NCBI RefSeq assembly: GCF_002078605.1
Contig: NZ_MSJR01000002.1
Span: 62,001-126,000 of the forward strand
DNA: 64,000 bases
DNA from: Salegentibacter sediminis
Lineage (GTDB): Bacteria; Bacteroidota; Bacteroidia; Flavobacteriales; Flavobacteriaceae
Direction: 5' to 3'
Numbering within the stretch: the first letter of the stretch is position 1; every line of letters starts with the position of its first letter. The position numbers and the translations under genes were made by a program. Positions 28,245-37,309 of the stretch are shown here, one piece after another. The notes below the pieces were generated by a model that worked only from the letters and a program-made list of their open reading frames with translations, was not told the origin of the DNA and searched no databases.

Positions 28245-29144
28245 ATGTGTAGAGCATTAATTTTATTAAGTTTAATCCTGTTATTGGTGGGAGTGCCAAA
28301 AAAGCTTTCAGCCCAAACAACAGACCTTGCAAGAATTGAATACACTTATTTTCCGCAATCGAATTCTGATAATTCCTTTAGAAGATTCCGGAGTTTTGTG
28401 AATTATCCTATTAAACTTAATGATAAAGAAGCTTATCTCATCCCGGGGGTGGAATACCGCAATGTGAACTTTAAGTATGAGGATTCAGAGAATTTTAATA
28501 CTCAAAAGCTGGATCGCTTCCATTCCTTTAAAGGGAATCTGGCTTATACTTTTAAGTTAAGTGAAGATTGGCGGTTTGCCGCCGAAGCTGGTTTAAAGAT
28601 CGCTTCAAATCTTTCAACCGATAAGGTTATTAATGATGACCTTATTTATATAGGTTCCGTTTATTTCGTCAAGATAAAAGAGGATGAACGCTATGTAGAG
28701 CCCTGGCGATTAATTCTCGGCCTAAATTATTCTACCACTACCGGATTTCCATTTCCGCTGCCCATTGTGAACTATTACAAGAGATTTCATCCCAGGTGGT
28801 CTTATACCGTGGGAACTCCAAAATCTAATTTAAAGCATTATTTTAACGATAAGCATTCTATGCAGGCCTTTGTTACCCTCGATGGATTTTTCGCGAATAT
28901 TCAGGAAAATTTTAAAGTGCAGACCGCTAATAACGGGACTGCCGAAAGTATTTCCATGACTATTCTGCTTAGCGGCCTGGGCTATGAATATCATTTCACC
29001 GATCATATTTCTTTTTATACCTACGCAGGTTATACCTTAATGAATGATATTCGCTTAAGGGATAAGGACATGGAAGACCTTTACACCATCAATAAAACCA
29101 ATACTTTTTATTGCCGCGGAGGTTTAAAATTTAGTATATTATAA
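28245..29144 (+). CDS. DUF6268-like outer-membrane beta-barrel protein
   Basis: A 299-residue exported protein. The ATG at 28245 is preferred to one at 28200, which would overlap the MscS gene by 38 bp; the chosen version opens with a standard signal peptide (CRALILLSLILLLVGV, cut near LSAQ). The mature part alternates aromatic and polar residues as in beta barrels and ends with a terminal hydrophobic strand (CRGGLKFSIL). The layout agrees with the flavobacterial DUF6268 family, as far as I can recall. Co-transcribed with the channel upstream; the response regulator follows after 2 bp. Confidence 0.68.
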   Translation: MCRALILLSLILLLVGVPKKLSAQTTDLARIEYTYFPQSNSDNSFRRFRSFVNYPIKLNDKEAYLIPGVEYRNVNFKYEDSENFNTQKLDRFHSFKGNLAYTFKLSEDWRFAAEAGLKIASNLSTDKVINDDLIYIGSVYFVKIKEDERYVEPWRLILGLNYSTTTGFPFPLPIVNYYKRFHPRWSYTVGTPKSNLKHYFNDKHSMQAFVTLDGFFANIQENFKVQTANNGTAESISMTILLSGLGYEYHFTDHISFYTYAGYTLMNDIRLRDKDMEDLYTINKTNTFYCRGGLKFSIL

Positions 29145-29146
29145 TT

Positions 29147-30313
29147 ATGGCAAAAATTTTATTAATAGAAGACGAAGCATCTATAAGAAGGGTTTTGGTA
29201 AAAATCCTTACTGAAGAAAATTCAAAATATTCTGTAATCGAGGCTGAAGATGGCCTGGCGGGCACCGAAAAGATAAAAGATGAGGATTTCGACCTGGTCC
29301 TCTGTGATATCAAAATGCCCAAAATGGATGGTGTAGAAGTCCTTGAAGCCATCAAAAAGATAAAACCGGAAGTACCTGTGGTGATGATCTCCGGCCATGG
29401 AGACCTGGATACCGCTGTAAACACGATGAAGATGGGCGCTTTTGATTATATATCTAAACCGCCCGATCTCAATCGCTTGCTTAATACCGTTCGCAATGCG
29501 CTGGACCGCAAAGAACTGGTGGTGGAAAACACCCGCCTTAAAAAGAAAGTAAGCAAGAATTTTGAAATGATTGGGGAGTCTAAGGCCATCCAGCATATTA
29601 AAGATCTTATCGAAAAAGTAGCTCCTACAGATGCCCGGGTGCTAATCACCGGGCCCAATGGTAGTGGTAAAGAACTGGTGGCGCATTGGCTGCACCAAAA
29701 GAGCGACCGTTCTTCGGGCCCCATGGTAGAGGTGAATTGTGCTGCAATTCCATCAGAATTGATAGAAAGTGAACTTTTTGGTCACGTTAAGGGAGCCTTT
29801 ACCTCGGCTAATAAAGATCGTGCAGGAAAATTTGAGCTCGCTAATGGAGGTACCATTTTCCTGGATGAAATAGGGGATATGAGCCTCTCGGCACAGGCGA
29901 AAGTGCTACGTGCCCTCCAGGAGAGCAAGATATCACGGGTTGGCAGTAGTAAGGATATAAAGGTTGATGTTCGCGTGATTGCCGCTACCAATAAAAACCT
30001 GAAGAAAGAGATCGAGGAGAAACGATTTAGGGAAGACCTTTATCATAGGTTGGCCGTTATTTTAATCCAGGTGCCAGCTTTAAATGACAGGCGTGAAGAT
30101 ATCCCGCTGCTGGTAGAGTATTTTGGCGAAAAGATCGCTAACGAACACGGTACCAATAAAAAACAGTTTACTCCGGAAGCTTTAAAGTTATTAAAGGAAT
30201 ATGATTGGCGTGGGAATATACGGGAATTACGCAATGTAGTGGAACGCCTTATAATCTTAGGAGGTAACGAGGTTACCGAAGACGATGTAAAGGTTTTTGC
30301 AGGGAAATTATAA
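29147..30313 (+). CDS. NtrC-type sigma-54 response regulator lacking a DNA-binding domain
   Basis: A 388-residue regulator: receiver domain (residues 1-120, phosphoacceptor Asp in LVLCDIKMPKMDG, Lys in YISKP) and AAA+ ATPase (residues 140-388, Walker A GPNGSGKE, Walker B GGTIFLDEIGD, sensor region WRGNIREL). Two oddities. The sigma-54 contact loop reads GAFTSA instead of GAFTGA, and the protein ends right after the AAA+ domain with no Fis-type helix-turn-helix. It may activate sigma-54 from solution or act in another way. No histidine kinase is adjacent. It closes the ABC/MscS/DUF6268 run, 2 bp after the previous stop. Confidence 0.88.
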   Translation: MAKILLIEDEASIRRVLVKILTEENSKYSVIEAEDGLAGTEKIKDEDFDLVLCDIKMPKMDGVEVLEAIKKIKPEVPVVMISGHGDLDTAVNTMKMGAFDYISKPPDLNRLLNTVRNALDRKELVVENTRLKKKVSKNFEMIGESKAIQHIKDLIEKVAPTDARVLITGPNGSGKELVAHWLHQKSDRSSGPMVEVNCAAIPSELIESELFGHVKGAFTSANKDRAGKFELANGGTIFLDEIGDMSLSAQAKVLRALQESKISRVGSSKDIKVDVRVIAATNKNLKKEIEEKRFREDLYHRLAVILIQVPALNDRREDIPLLVEYFGEKIANEHGTNKKQFTPEALKLLKEYDWRGNIRELRNVVERLIILGGNEVTEDDVKVFAGKL

Positions 30314-30314
30314 G

Positions 30315-30911
30315 TTATTCATCCTTAGCCGGCGGGAAATATCTTAAAAAATACATGGTATCCCCGCTGGGGTGTTGCCACTCGTGAAAAAGTTCAAATC
30401 CGAAGCGCTGGTAAACAATAGAGTTTTTGCGCATCCGGGTTTCGGCATAAAGAGGAATCTGGTATTCTTTGGCCTGCCGGTAGAACTCGTCTTTCATCTC
30501 TTTGCCAACCTGGGTGTCGGCGCCTCGGGAATCGGCGAGTATACCCCAAAACCAGCAGTAAAGATAGTCGCCTTCGGCGGGGCGTTGCTTCTTTATATAA
30601 TTCTGATTTTTAATAATGCTGAAGGCATTCTTTATGCCGGTAACATTAATGACCAGGCCTAACTGCGTCCAGATATCTTTCCAGAAACTATCGGCTTTAC
30701 TATTGGTTTTAAATAAAATGGCTATTCCTTTTCTGTTTTCAGAAATAATAAGGGCATCCTTTTCTATCGCCTTTTCCACCATATGAGTGGCGAGATACTG
30801 AAAGCGTTTATGCCGGTTTCCACCTTTTTTAACGATATCCATTGAAGAAGGAATCTCCTTTAAAAGGCTGGTTACTTTTTCTATTATTTCCTGTTTTTCT
30901 TCCTTTTTCAA
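30315..30911 (-). CDS. GNAT family N-acetyltransferase
   Basis: A 198-residue protein with a GNAT-like C-terminal half: GDYLYCWFWGILADSRGADTQVGKEM (the acyl-CoA loop region), PLYAETRMRKNSIVYQRFGFEL and a last strand YFLRYF. It should acetylate a small molecule or an amine-containing substrate with acetyl-CoA. The substrate cannot be inferred. Convergent with the regulator, 1 bp between stops. It is followed upstream by a gene-free 430-bp stretch. Confidence 0.72.
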   Translation of the reverse strand: MKKEEKQEIIEKVTSLLKEIPSSMDIVKKGGNRHKRFQYLATHMVEKAIEKDALIISENRKGIAILFKTNSKADSFWKDIWTQLGLVINVTGIKNAFSIIKNQNYIKKQRPAEGDYLYCWFWGILADSRGADTQVGKEMKDEFYRQAKEYQIPLYAETRMRKNSIVYQRFGFELFHEWQHPSGDTMYFLRYFPPAKDE

Positions 30912-31340
30912 GCCAGTATATTTTAGTGGGCAAATGTAAAAAAAATGTTTCTTAAAGATTGTATCTTTCGTTACCCAAATAGGGCGTAAATCTTATAAAG
31001 AACTTTTTAATTTCCTTAAGGAAAAAAGTGAACCCCCTCGATTCCAAAATCTCTTCAGGAATATATCTTTAATAAACCCTAACCAAATTTGTTCCTGAAG
31101 GTAAAAATCTGCAGGCCATTATTGCCCTTTAACCGATGAGCTTCCAGGGAGGTTAATTCTCAATATTTCTAAGCCACGGCACGTTATTTGGTTGCCATAA
31201 AACTTTACCAAACACCTCAATATGTTTGCAAAGGTAAAAGAACCGGTATAGGCTCCTGAAATATTTAAGAATTTAGAGGAATATATTTAGGGGTTTAAAA
31301 GGAATAGTTATTTTCGTGCTTATTAAATTATAATTTTTCA
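30912..31340. other. Gene-free interval of 429 bp
   Basis: No ORF of convincing length or codon pattern is seen in either strand. It is AT-rich, includes an imperfect pair of AGGAATATAT elements (near 31055 and 31276) but no clear promoter consensus. A -10-like TATTTTCG occurs just before the M28 peptidase start, with too weak a match to call. Confidence 0.5.
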
Positions 31341-32762
31341 ATGAAAAGATTACTTAGCCTGCTTTTTATAACTTCAGTATTTGTTGCTGCAAGTGGACAG
31401 GAATCCTCTTCTAAAGAAGATTCATTACAATTAAGAAAGATATATGATTATGCCCTTTTGGAAGGAAAGAGTTATGAGTGGCTGGACCATTTATCCAATA
31501 AAATAGGAGGAAGGCTTTCAGGGTCTTTAAATGCTCAGCAAGCCGTGGAGTACACCAAAGCCGAACTCGAAAACCTGGGCCTTGATAAAGTCTGGTTGCA
31601 ACCGGTGATGGTTCCAAAATGGACCCGCGGAGCGAGGGAATTTTCTTATTTGCAAACAGCCCCGGGAGAAACCCGGGATTTAAATATTACTGCCCTTGGT
31701 GGATCGATTTCCACTCCCGAAGGCGGGACTAAAGCCGAAGTGATTGAGGTGCAAGGCCTGGAAGAACTGGCCGAACTGGGGAGAGAAAAAATAGAAGGAA
31801 AGATCGTGTTCTATAATCGCCCGATGCGTCCTGAACTCATCCATACTTTTGAAGCTTATGGAGGTTGTGTAGATCAGCGATATTCAGGTGCAGAAGAAGC
31901 AGCCAAATATGGCGCGGTTGGGGTAATAGTACGGTCGTTAAGCTTAAAACAGGATGATTACCCGCATACCGGGTCAATGAGTTATGGAGACACGCCTGTG
32001 GCACAAAGAATACCCGCAGCAGCAATTAGTACCAACGATGCCGATTATGTAAGTGGTATGTTGAAAATTTCACCCGATCTTCAACTTTATTTTAAACTGA
32101 ATTCCCAGCAACACGAAGATGTACTTTCCTATAATGTGATAGGAGAGATTACAGGAAGTGAATTTCCCGATGAAATTATGGTAGTTGGAGGGCATTTGGA
32201 TTCCTGGGATCTAGGTGATGGTTCTCACGATGACGGAGCCGGGGTAGTACAATCTATGGAGGTGCTAAGGCTCTTTAAGGAGATGGGATATCAACCAAAA
32301 AGAACCTTTAGGGTGGTGCTTTTTATGAATGAGGAAAATGGACTTCGCGGCGGAAATGAATATGCCAAAGTTGCGCGTGAAAAAGGAGAAAAACACATAT
32401 TCGCTTTAGAAAGCGACTCAGGAGGGTTTACCCCACGCGGCTTTTCCTTTGATGCCGATGAGGCGCAATTTGCACAGATAAGAAGCTGGCAGGCTTTATT
32501 CAAACCTTATCTAATCCATTATTTTGAACTGGGAGGAAGCGGGGCAGATATCGGTCCCTTAAAAGACGGAGATATGGTTCTCGCCGGACTTCGTCCTGAT
32601 TCCCAACGTTATTTTGATCATCATCATGCGGCCACAGATACCTTTGAACATGTGAACAAACGGGAATTAGAACTTGGAGCTGCTACAATGACTTCGTTGA
32701 TATACCTTGTTGATAAATACGGGATCAAACAAATAAATACCCAGTCGCAGCAGAAATTCTAA
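31341..32762 (+). CDS. Secreted M28 family metallopeptidase with PA domain
   Basis: A 473-residue exported peptidase of the carboxypeptidase Q type, with a signal peptide (MKRLLSLLFITSVFVAA). The PA insert (about residues 120-240, GKIVFYNRPM) sits before the catalytic domain. Zinc ligands can be read: His and Asp in VVGGHLDSWDLGDGSHDDGAG, Glu in MNEENG, Asp in ALESDSGG and His in HHHAATDTFEH. This is a full set for a di-zinc aminopeptidase. It probably cleaves peptides in the periplasm or outside. A terminator ends the gene. Confidence 0.92.
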   Translation: MKRLLSLLFITSVFVAASGQESSSKEDSLQLRKIYDYALLEGKSYEWLDHLSNKIGGRLSGSLNAQQAVEYTKAELENLGLDKVWLQPVMVPKWTRGAREFSYLQTAPGETRDLNITALGGSISTPEGGTKAEVIEVQGLEELAELGREKIEGKIVFYNRPMRPELIHTFEAYGGCVDQRYSGAEEAAKYGAVGVIVRSLSLKQDDYPHTGSMSYGDTPVAQRIPAAAISTNDADYVSGMLKISPDLQLYFKLNSQQHEDVLSYNVIGEITGSEFPDEIMVVGGHLDSWDLGDGSHDDGAGVVQSMEVLRLFKEMGYQPKRTFRVVLFMNEENGLRGGNEYAKVAREKGEKHIFALESDSGGFTPRGFSFDADEAQFAQIRSWQALFKPYLIHYFELGGSGADIGPLKDGDMVLAGLRPDSQRYFDHHHAATDTFEHVNKRELELGAATMTSLIYLVDKYGIKQINTQSQQKF

Positions 32763-32782
32763 ACAAGGAAAATTTTATCTCT

Positions 32783-32812
32783 AAAACCGGACTTTTAAGT
32801 CCGGTTTTTTTA
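32783..32812 (+). terminator. Rho-independent terminator after M28 peptidase
   Basis: AAAACCGGACT and AGTCCGGTTTT with a TTTA loop and a T run; 20 bp after the stop codon. Confidence 0.85.
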
Positions 32813-32869
32813 TGAATTAGGCTTACCGAATTTTCCTGCTCTTTCAATTTTTATGGTGATAAAACATTC

Positions 32870-32877
32870 TATCTTTG
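32870..32877 (+). promoter_or_regulatory. -7 box for the MATE gene; rules out its first in-frame start
   Basis: TATCTTTG is a perfect -7 box. The most upstream TTG start in frame (32875) lies inside this box, so translation must begin later, most likely at the TTG at 32896. Confidence 0.65.
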
Positions 32878-32895
32878 CAGCCTAAAAAAATAAGC

Positions 32896-34260
32896 TTGCA
32901 ATTATCAGCATACACAAAAGAATTCAGCCGAAACCTTAGTATAGCCTTTCCGGTAATGCTCGGGCAATTGGGCCATGTCCTGGTTGGTCTTGTTGATAAC
33001 TTAATGATTGGTAGGTTGGGCGCCGCCCCTCTTGCTGCCGTTTCCCTGGGAAACGGAATGGTTTTTATAGCGCTTTCTCTTGGAATAGGCTTTTCCTTTG
33101 CGATTACCCCTCTCATTGCTGAAGCAGATGGTGCTGGTGATATTGATAAAGGCCGAAGCTATTTTCACCACGGAGTAATTCTTTGTACGCTCAATGGTAT
33201 TTTCTTGTTCCTGGCGCTGGTGCTTGCCAAGCCGGTTCTAAACTATATGGATCAACCTCCGGAAGTGGTTGCCCTGGCCATTCCTTACCTGAACATCGTG
33301 GCTTTTTCCATGATCCCGCTTATGATTTTTCAGGCATTTAAGCAATTTGCCGATGGGCTTTCCCAAACTAAATATGCGATGTACGCCACCCTTATTGCCA
33401 ATGTGGTGAATGTGGTGTTCAATTACCTGCTTATCTACGGAATCTGGATCTTTCCCCGGCTGGAGTTGGAAGGAGCAGCAATTGGTACCTTGATTTCCCG
33501 GTTTTTTATGCTTTGGTTTGTGTGGGAAATCCTTAGAAGAAAGAAAAAATTCGCTGAATATTTCAAATGGACCAGAAAGGAACTTCTTAAACCAGATATT
33601 TTTAAGAGGTTACTGGCCCTCGGTTTTCCCACCGCTCTACAAATGTTTTTCGAAATGGCTATTTTTACCGCTACCGTTTTTCTTGCCGGTACTTTGGGCA
33701 CCAATCCGCAGGCCGCTAACCAGATAGCCCTTAACCTGGCTTCTATGACTTTTATGATCGCAGTTGGTCTTGGAGTTACAGCCACAATAAGAGTTGGGAA
33801 CCAGAAGGGGCTTAGACGCTTTAAGGACCTTAGGCGCATAGCATTTTCCACCTTTTTACTGGTATTCCTTATCGAGGCTGTTTTTGCCTTAGGCTTTATT
33901 TTACTTAAAGACTGGTTGCCTACTTTTTATATCGATAATACTGAAGTGATTCTTCTTGCAGCCCAATTACTTATTGTAGCCGCTCTTTTTCAGCTTAGCG
34001 ATGGGCTACAGGTAGTTATTCTAGGCGCCTTGCGGGGTCTTCAGGATGTAAAAATACCTACCCTTATTTGTTTTATCGCATACTGGCTTATTGGGTTTCC
34101 GGTTTCCTGGTACTATGGTAAAGCCGAGCAGTTAGGAAGTATGGGAATCTGGTTAGGATTGTTGGCAGGCCTTACTGCTTCCGCATTAATGTTGTATCTT
34201 CGGTTCAACTTTTTAAGCAAACGTTTAATTGAAAAGAAAGCCGTACTGGCTCAAAATTAA
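32896..34260 (+). CDS. MATE family multidrug efflux transporter
   Basis: A 454-residue, 12-helix antiporter that exports cationic drugs with Na+ or H+. Family features include the N-terminal GQLGHVLVGLVDNLMIGRLG, the repeated second half (ALGFPTALQMFFEMAIFTATVFLAG) and the IALNLASMTFMIAVGLGVTATIRVGN block. The start is TTG at 32896, giving MQLSAYTKEFSRNL, the usual N-terminus of this subfamily; no ATG occurs before residue 20 and the upstream TTG overlaps the promoter box. The 5' leader is then only about 10-15 nt. The ATG of a small gene follows 10 bp after the stop. Confidence 0.88.
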   Translation: MQLSAYTKEFSRNLSIAFPVMLGQLGHVLVGLVDNLMIGRLGAAPLAAVSLGNGMVFIALSLGIGFSFAITPLIAEADGAGDIDKGRSYFHHGVILCTLNGIFLFLALVLAKPVLNYMDQPPEVVALAIPYLNIVAFSMIPLMIFQAFKQFADGLSQTKYAMYATLIANVVNVVFNYLLIYGIWIFPRLELEGAAIGTLISRFFMLWFVWEILRRKKKFAEYFKWTRKELLKPDIFKRLLALGFPTALQMFFEMAIFTATVFLAGTLGTNPQAANQIALNLASMTFMIAVGLGVTATIRVGNQKGLRRFKDLRRIAFSTFLLVFLIEAVFALGFILLKDWLPTFYIDNTEVILLAAQLLIVAALFQLSDGLQVVILGALRGLQDVKIPTLICFIAYWLIGFPVSWYYGKAEQLGSMGIWLGLLAGLTASALMLYLRFNFLSKRLIEKKAVLAQN

Positions 34261-34270
34261 TTATTTTATT

Positions 34271-34501
34271 ATGGATTTTCCGAAATTTCTTCTTGGCGAT
34301 AATACAGACTATCCCAATGCTGTTTTCGTAGTACATACCGAATTCCCCCGTTTTATCATCAACCTTGAAAATGATGAGGTAGAATGGCTGGAGGATTTCG
34401 ATACCGCAGATGAAGAGGAACTTGCCAACGAGACTGAAGCTTTAATCAAAGAGGCTTCTGAATTCTACGATCGAGAGGTATCCCGTTACGAAGAAGATTA
34501 A
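34271..34501 (+). CDS. Small acidic hypothetical protein
   Basis: A 76-residue protein, very acidic towards the C-terminus (EWLEDFDTADEEELANETEAL), starting MDFPKFLLGDNTDYPNAVFVVHTEFPRFI. The WLED core resembles conserved but unnamed flavobacterial proteins; I do not know its function. The ATG at 34271 is chosen over an upstream start that overlaps the MATE gene. Lies in a run with PAP2 (3 bp before it). Confidence 0.6.
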   Translation: MDFPKFLLGDNTDYPNAVFVVHTEFPRFIINLENDEVEWLEDFDTADEEELANETEALIKEASEFYDREVSRYEED

Positions 34502-34504
34502 GCT

Positions 34505-35068
34505 ATGGATCGTCTTATCGAATTAGATCATAAACTGTTTCTTTTTCTCAACAACCTGGGAAGCGAACAATGGGATTGGTTTTGGTTGCTGGTTACCGAT
34601 AAATGGACCGCAATACCTCTCTATGCTATCCTTATTTTCTTGCTCTTTAAAAAATTAGGCTGGAAGGCTACCTTGCTAAGTTTGGTGCTGGTGACCCTTT
34701 TGATCACCACCACCGATCAATTGGGGAATATTTTTAAGGATGGGTTTCAACGCTTACGCCCCTGTGGTCAGGAAGGTATAAAGGAATATAGCCGTTTTGT
34801 CGCGGTGAGATGCGGGAAATATGGGTATTTTTCGGCCCACGCTTCCAATTCTTTTGGCGTGGCTGTTTTCCTGGGTCTCGTTTTTAGAAAGTATTTTCCT
34901 AAAATGATCTATTTTCTTCTTTTTTGGGCGGCTTTGGTAGCTTATAGTAGAGTATACCTGGGAGTGCATTATCCGGGAGATATATTAACCGGTGCTCTCA
35001 TTGGAGGCTTTTTCGGCTTTTTATATTATCTGCTTCAGAAATATTTACTGAAAAAATTTTCGCTCTAA
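34505..35068 (+). CDS. PAP2 family lipid phosphatase
   Basis: A 187-residue, six-helix membrane phosphatase. The three PAP2 motifs are present: KDGFQRLRPC (KxxxxxxRP), SAHASNS (a variant of the PSGH motif with the catalytic His) and SRVYLGVHYPGD (SRxxxxxHxxxD). Typical substrates are undecaprenyl pyrophosphate or phosphatidate. Together with the adjacent convergent GT39/GT2 genes it suggests recycling or remodelling of a lipid carrier, but this is inference. The stops of PAP2 and GT39 overlap by 4 bp. Confidence 0.9.
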   Translation: MDRLIELDHKLFLFLNNLGSEQWDWFWLLVTDKWTAIPLYAILIFLLFKKLGWKATLLSLVLVTLLITTTDQLGNIFKDGFQRLRPCGQEGIKEYSRFVAVRCGKYGYFSAHASNSFGVAVFLGLVFRKYFPKMIYFLLFWAALVAYSRVYLGVHYPGDILTGALIGGFFGFLYYLLQKYLLKKFSL

Positions 35069-36693
35069 TCCCTTCTTTCTAAAAAATAGAATGCCCTTAT
35101 TAACCGGTCTTTATAACCACCGGCTTCGGGGTTAACGTAATTAAGATCGTAGCGTTCGCGTTGCTTTATTTCGAAGTTTTTAAAATGGGATTTTACCTGT
35201 AGACTGTCTTCTTCCATAAATAATATTCCGAAGGAATCTTTGTTTTCCAGGCTCTGTAAATCCTCTGTTATTGGAATAGAACTTCCATATTCCCAAATAA
35301 GCTCGGGTGTAAAACTTTTATATTCGTAAACTTCGAAGTTTTTTTCCTGTGCTAATAGCTTCAGGTTGCTAATATTGTTGAAGTGGGGGTTTTTTAAGAA
35401 AGAATACATCAGTGGAAAACCAAAAAGAATAATTCCGGCGATAAAGCTTACTGTTAGATAAAAAACCGGGGGGTATTTCTTTTTCCACAGAAAATAAAGG
35501 ATCATTAAACCTATTCCGAACAGTGTAACAGAAACTGCTATGTACCAAAACCAAAATCCGGTAAGATCGAGATAAAAAAAGGCCGCAAGAGGGAATATTA
35601 GCCCAATTAAAGCTATTAGTCCGTGGTTGAAATAGACTATCCAGCTTTCAGACTTAGAAAGGCTTCTGAAGTTCCGGAATAGATATTCAATATAAAAACC
35701 TGTATTTATTGCCATAGGAATGAGCACCGGGAGCAGGTAACGCGATTTTTTTTCGGGAATAACAGAGAGCAGTACCACGGCGGCAATAGTCCATAGAAAG
35801 GAGAATTTATATGCCCTGGGATTGGAAACTTTATTCTTTAAATAAGGATAAAGAAGGGCTACAAATGAAGGGATAGTCCAGATACCGCTTTGAACCACAA
35901 AACTCCAGTAATAATAAAATGGTCTTATATTATAATTGGCCCAGTTTGAGGTTTCCTGTGTGGCGATCTTCAGGAAGCTTTCCGGGTCGAGCAGTCTCAC
36001 ATAGATGAACCACCAGGTACCAAGTAAAATTCCCAGGATTATGAAAAGTAAGACTGCAAGGCGTTTTCCTCTGAATCCTCTGTAATTATAAGTTAGGCCA
36101 TAGGCGATTAGAAATGGTAAAAAGAGTGCATAAAGAGATACAGGGCCTTTACTTAAGAGGGAGGCTGCAAAGAAAACCGCAGCAAAAATGGCATTTCGAT
36201 AAAGCTTCTTGGTTTCCTGAAAGATTTTAACCAGGAAGAATATACTGCCCATCATAAAAGCGTGGGTGAAAATATCCCATTGCCCGTCCCGCCCTGAGAA
36301 AACAATGTAAAACGAGGTGGCTAAAATTAGTGCACTTAAAAAGGCCTGCTTTTTCTGAATTTTGATTAAAGCCTGGAAAGCATAGAAAATAAACAAAAGC
36401 ATCATGGCCATGAGAGCAGCCGGTAGACGCATGCTATACAGATCGTAATTCCTAAAGATCCCGGCGCTTAAAGCAGTGAGCCAGGTGGGTAAAGGTGGCT
36501 TTTGATAACGCGGAAGGTCATTTAAGGTGGTTAGAAGCCAGTTATTCTTTTCCAGCATTTCACGGGCTGCAATAAAATTGCGGGCTTCCATGATATTTAC
36601 GTACAAAACATCAAGCTGGGTTAAAAATATTACAGCCCCTACCAGGAAAAGTATCAGGAGATATTTATCAGGAAATTTTTGCAGTTTAGGCAT
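35065..36693 (-). CDS. Glycosyltransferase family 39 (ArnT/PMT-like) membrane protein
   Basis: A 542-residue, multi-helix inner-membrane transferase. The first loop carries ARNFIAAREMLEKNNWLLTTLNDLPRYQKPPLPTWL, the catalytic-Asp and REM pattern of ArnT-type GT39 enzymes (shown by EAR, REM and KPP). Helices fill residues 15-430, followed by a soluble C-terminal part (YKSFTPELIWEYG). GT39 enzymes transfer a sugar from a polyprenyl-phosphate carrier to lipid A or proteins. Overlap by 8 bp with LAB_N and adjacency to a GT2 (ArnC/DPM-like) fit a lipid-A or glycolipid modification operon. Confidence 0.85.
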   Translation of the reverse strand: MPKLQKFPDKYLLILFLVGAVIFLTQLDVLYVNIMEARNFIAAREMLEKNNWLLTTLNDLPRYQKPPLPTWLTALSAGIFRNYDLYSMRLPAALMAMMLLFIFYAFQALIKIQKKQAFLSALILATSFYIVFSGRDGQWDIFTHAFMMGSIFFLVKIFQETKKLYRNAIFAAVFFAASLLSKGPVSLYALFLPFLIAYGLTYNYRGFRGKRLAVLLFIILGILLGTWWFIYVRLLDPESFLKIATQETSNWANYNIRPFYYYWSFVVQSGIWTIPSFVALLYPYLKNKVSNPRAYKFSFLWTIAAVVLLSVIPEKKSRYLLPVLIPMAINTGFYIEYLFRNFRSLSKSESWIVYFNHGLIALIGLIFPLAAFFYLDLTGFWFWYIAVSVTLFGIGLMILYFLWKKKYPPVFYLTVSFIAGIILFGFPLMYSFLKNPHFNNISNLKLLAQEKNFEVYEYKSFTPELIWEYGSSIPITEDLQSLENKDSFGILFMEEDSLQVKSHFKNFEIKQRERYDLNYVNPEAGGYKDRLIRAFYFLERRD

Positions 36694-37309
36694 AAGCTTT
36701 CAGACTTAAAACGATGTTTCTAACATAAATGATACTTCCTAAAATATGTCCTAAAAAAAGCACTGGATCTTTTCTCAGGATGGCATACATGAGGATAAGT
36801 CCGGCCCCAAAAAGGCTTAACACCCAAAAGCCGAGAGGGAGGACAGATTGCTTGATTTTTTCTGAAAAAAACCACTGATAAATAAATCGGAAATTAAAGA
36901 TTATCTGGGCCGAAGTTCCCATAGCCAGCAGCCAGAAGGGAATATCTTCATTAAAGAATAATTTTTCGATGTGGAAACTTTTAAAAGTAAAAAAGAAACC
37001 GATTACTCCAAGCGGAAATAAGTACAGAAGCCATTGGAACCAGGCGGGTAAGCGCTGCCAGGTGCCCTGCAGGTAGAGGTTCCTTATGTAGATAAAGTAG
37101 GTTAAACCCTGCCCGAACATAATAGCAAAGTCATCGCGCAAATAGCCGTAAATAAATAACAGGAATGAGGCAAAGAGGCTAAGTTTCCAAAACAGCCCGG
37201 GGGTAACTACCTTTCTCTGCTTTTCAGAAAGAATCCACTGATGCAGTAACCTGCTCGAGAATAAAATTTGTGCAGTAAAACCAATAGCATAAACCTGCCA
37301 ATTTTCCAT
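36686..37309 (-). CDS. Lipid-A-disaccharide synthase N-terminal (LAB_N) domain membrane protein
   Basis: A 207-residue protein with about six membrane helices, comprising two LAB_N repeats: one starting YAIGFTAQILFSSRLLHQWILSEKQ and the second LLAMGTSAQIIFNFRFIYQWFFSEK. The conserved Q-x-x-F/F-S-x-R...QW pattern is duplicated, so it is a double-domain form. In other bacteria LAB_N accompanies GT2/GT39 lipid-A glycosylation pairs. It lies between the GT2 and GT39 genes, which supports a helper role in presenting or flipping the sugar-lipid. Confidence 0.82.
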   Translation of the reverse strand: MENWQVYAIGFTAQILFSSRLLHQWILSEKQRKVVTPGLFWKLSLFASFLLFIYGYLRDDFAIMFGQGLTYFIYIRNLYLQGTWQRLPAWFQWLLYLFPLGVIGFFFTFKSFHIEKLFFNEDIPFWLLAMGTSAQIIFNFRFIYQWFFSEKIKQSVLPLGFWVLSLFGAGLILMYAILRKDPVLFLGHILGSIIYVRNIVLSLKAYA

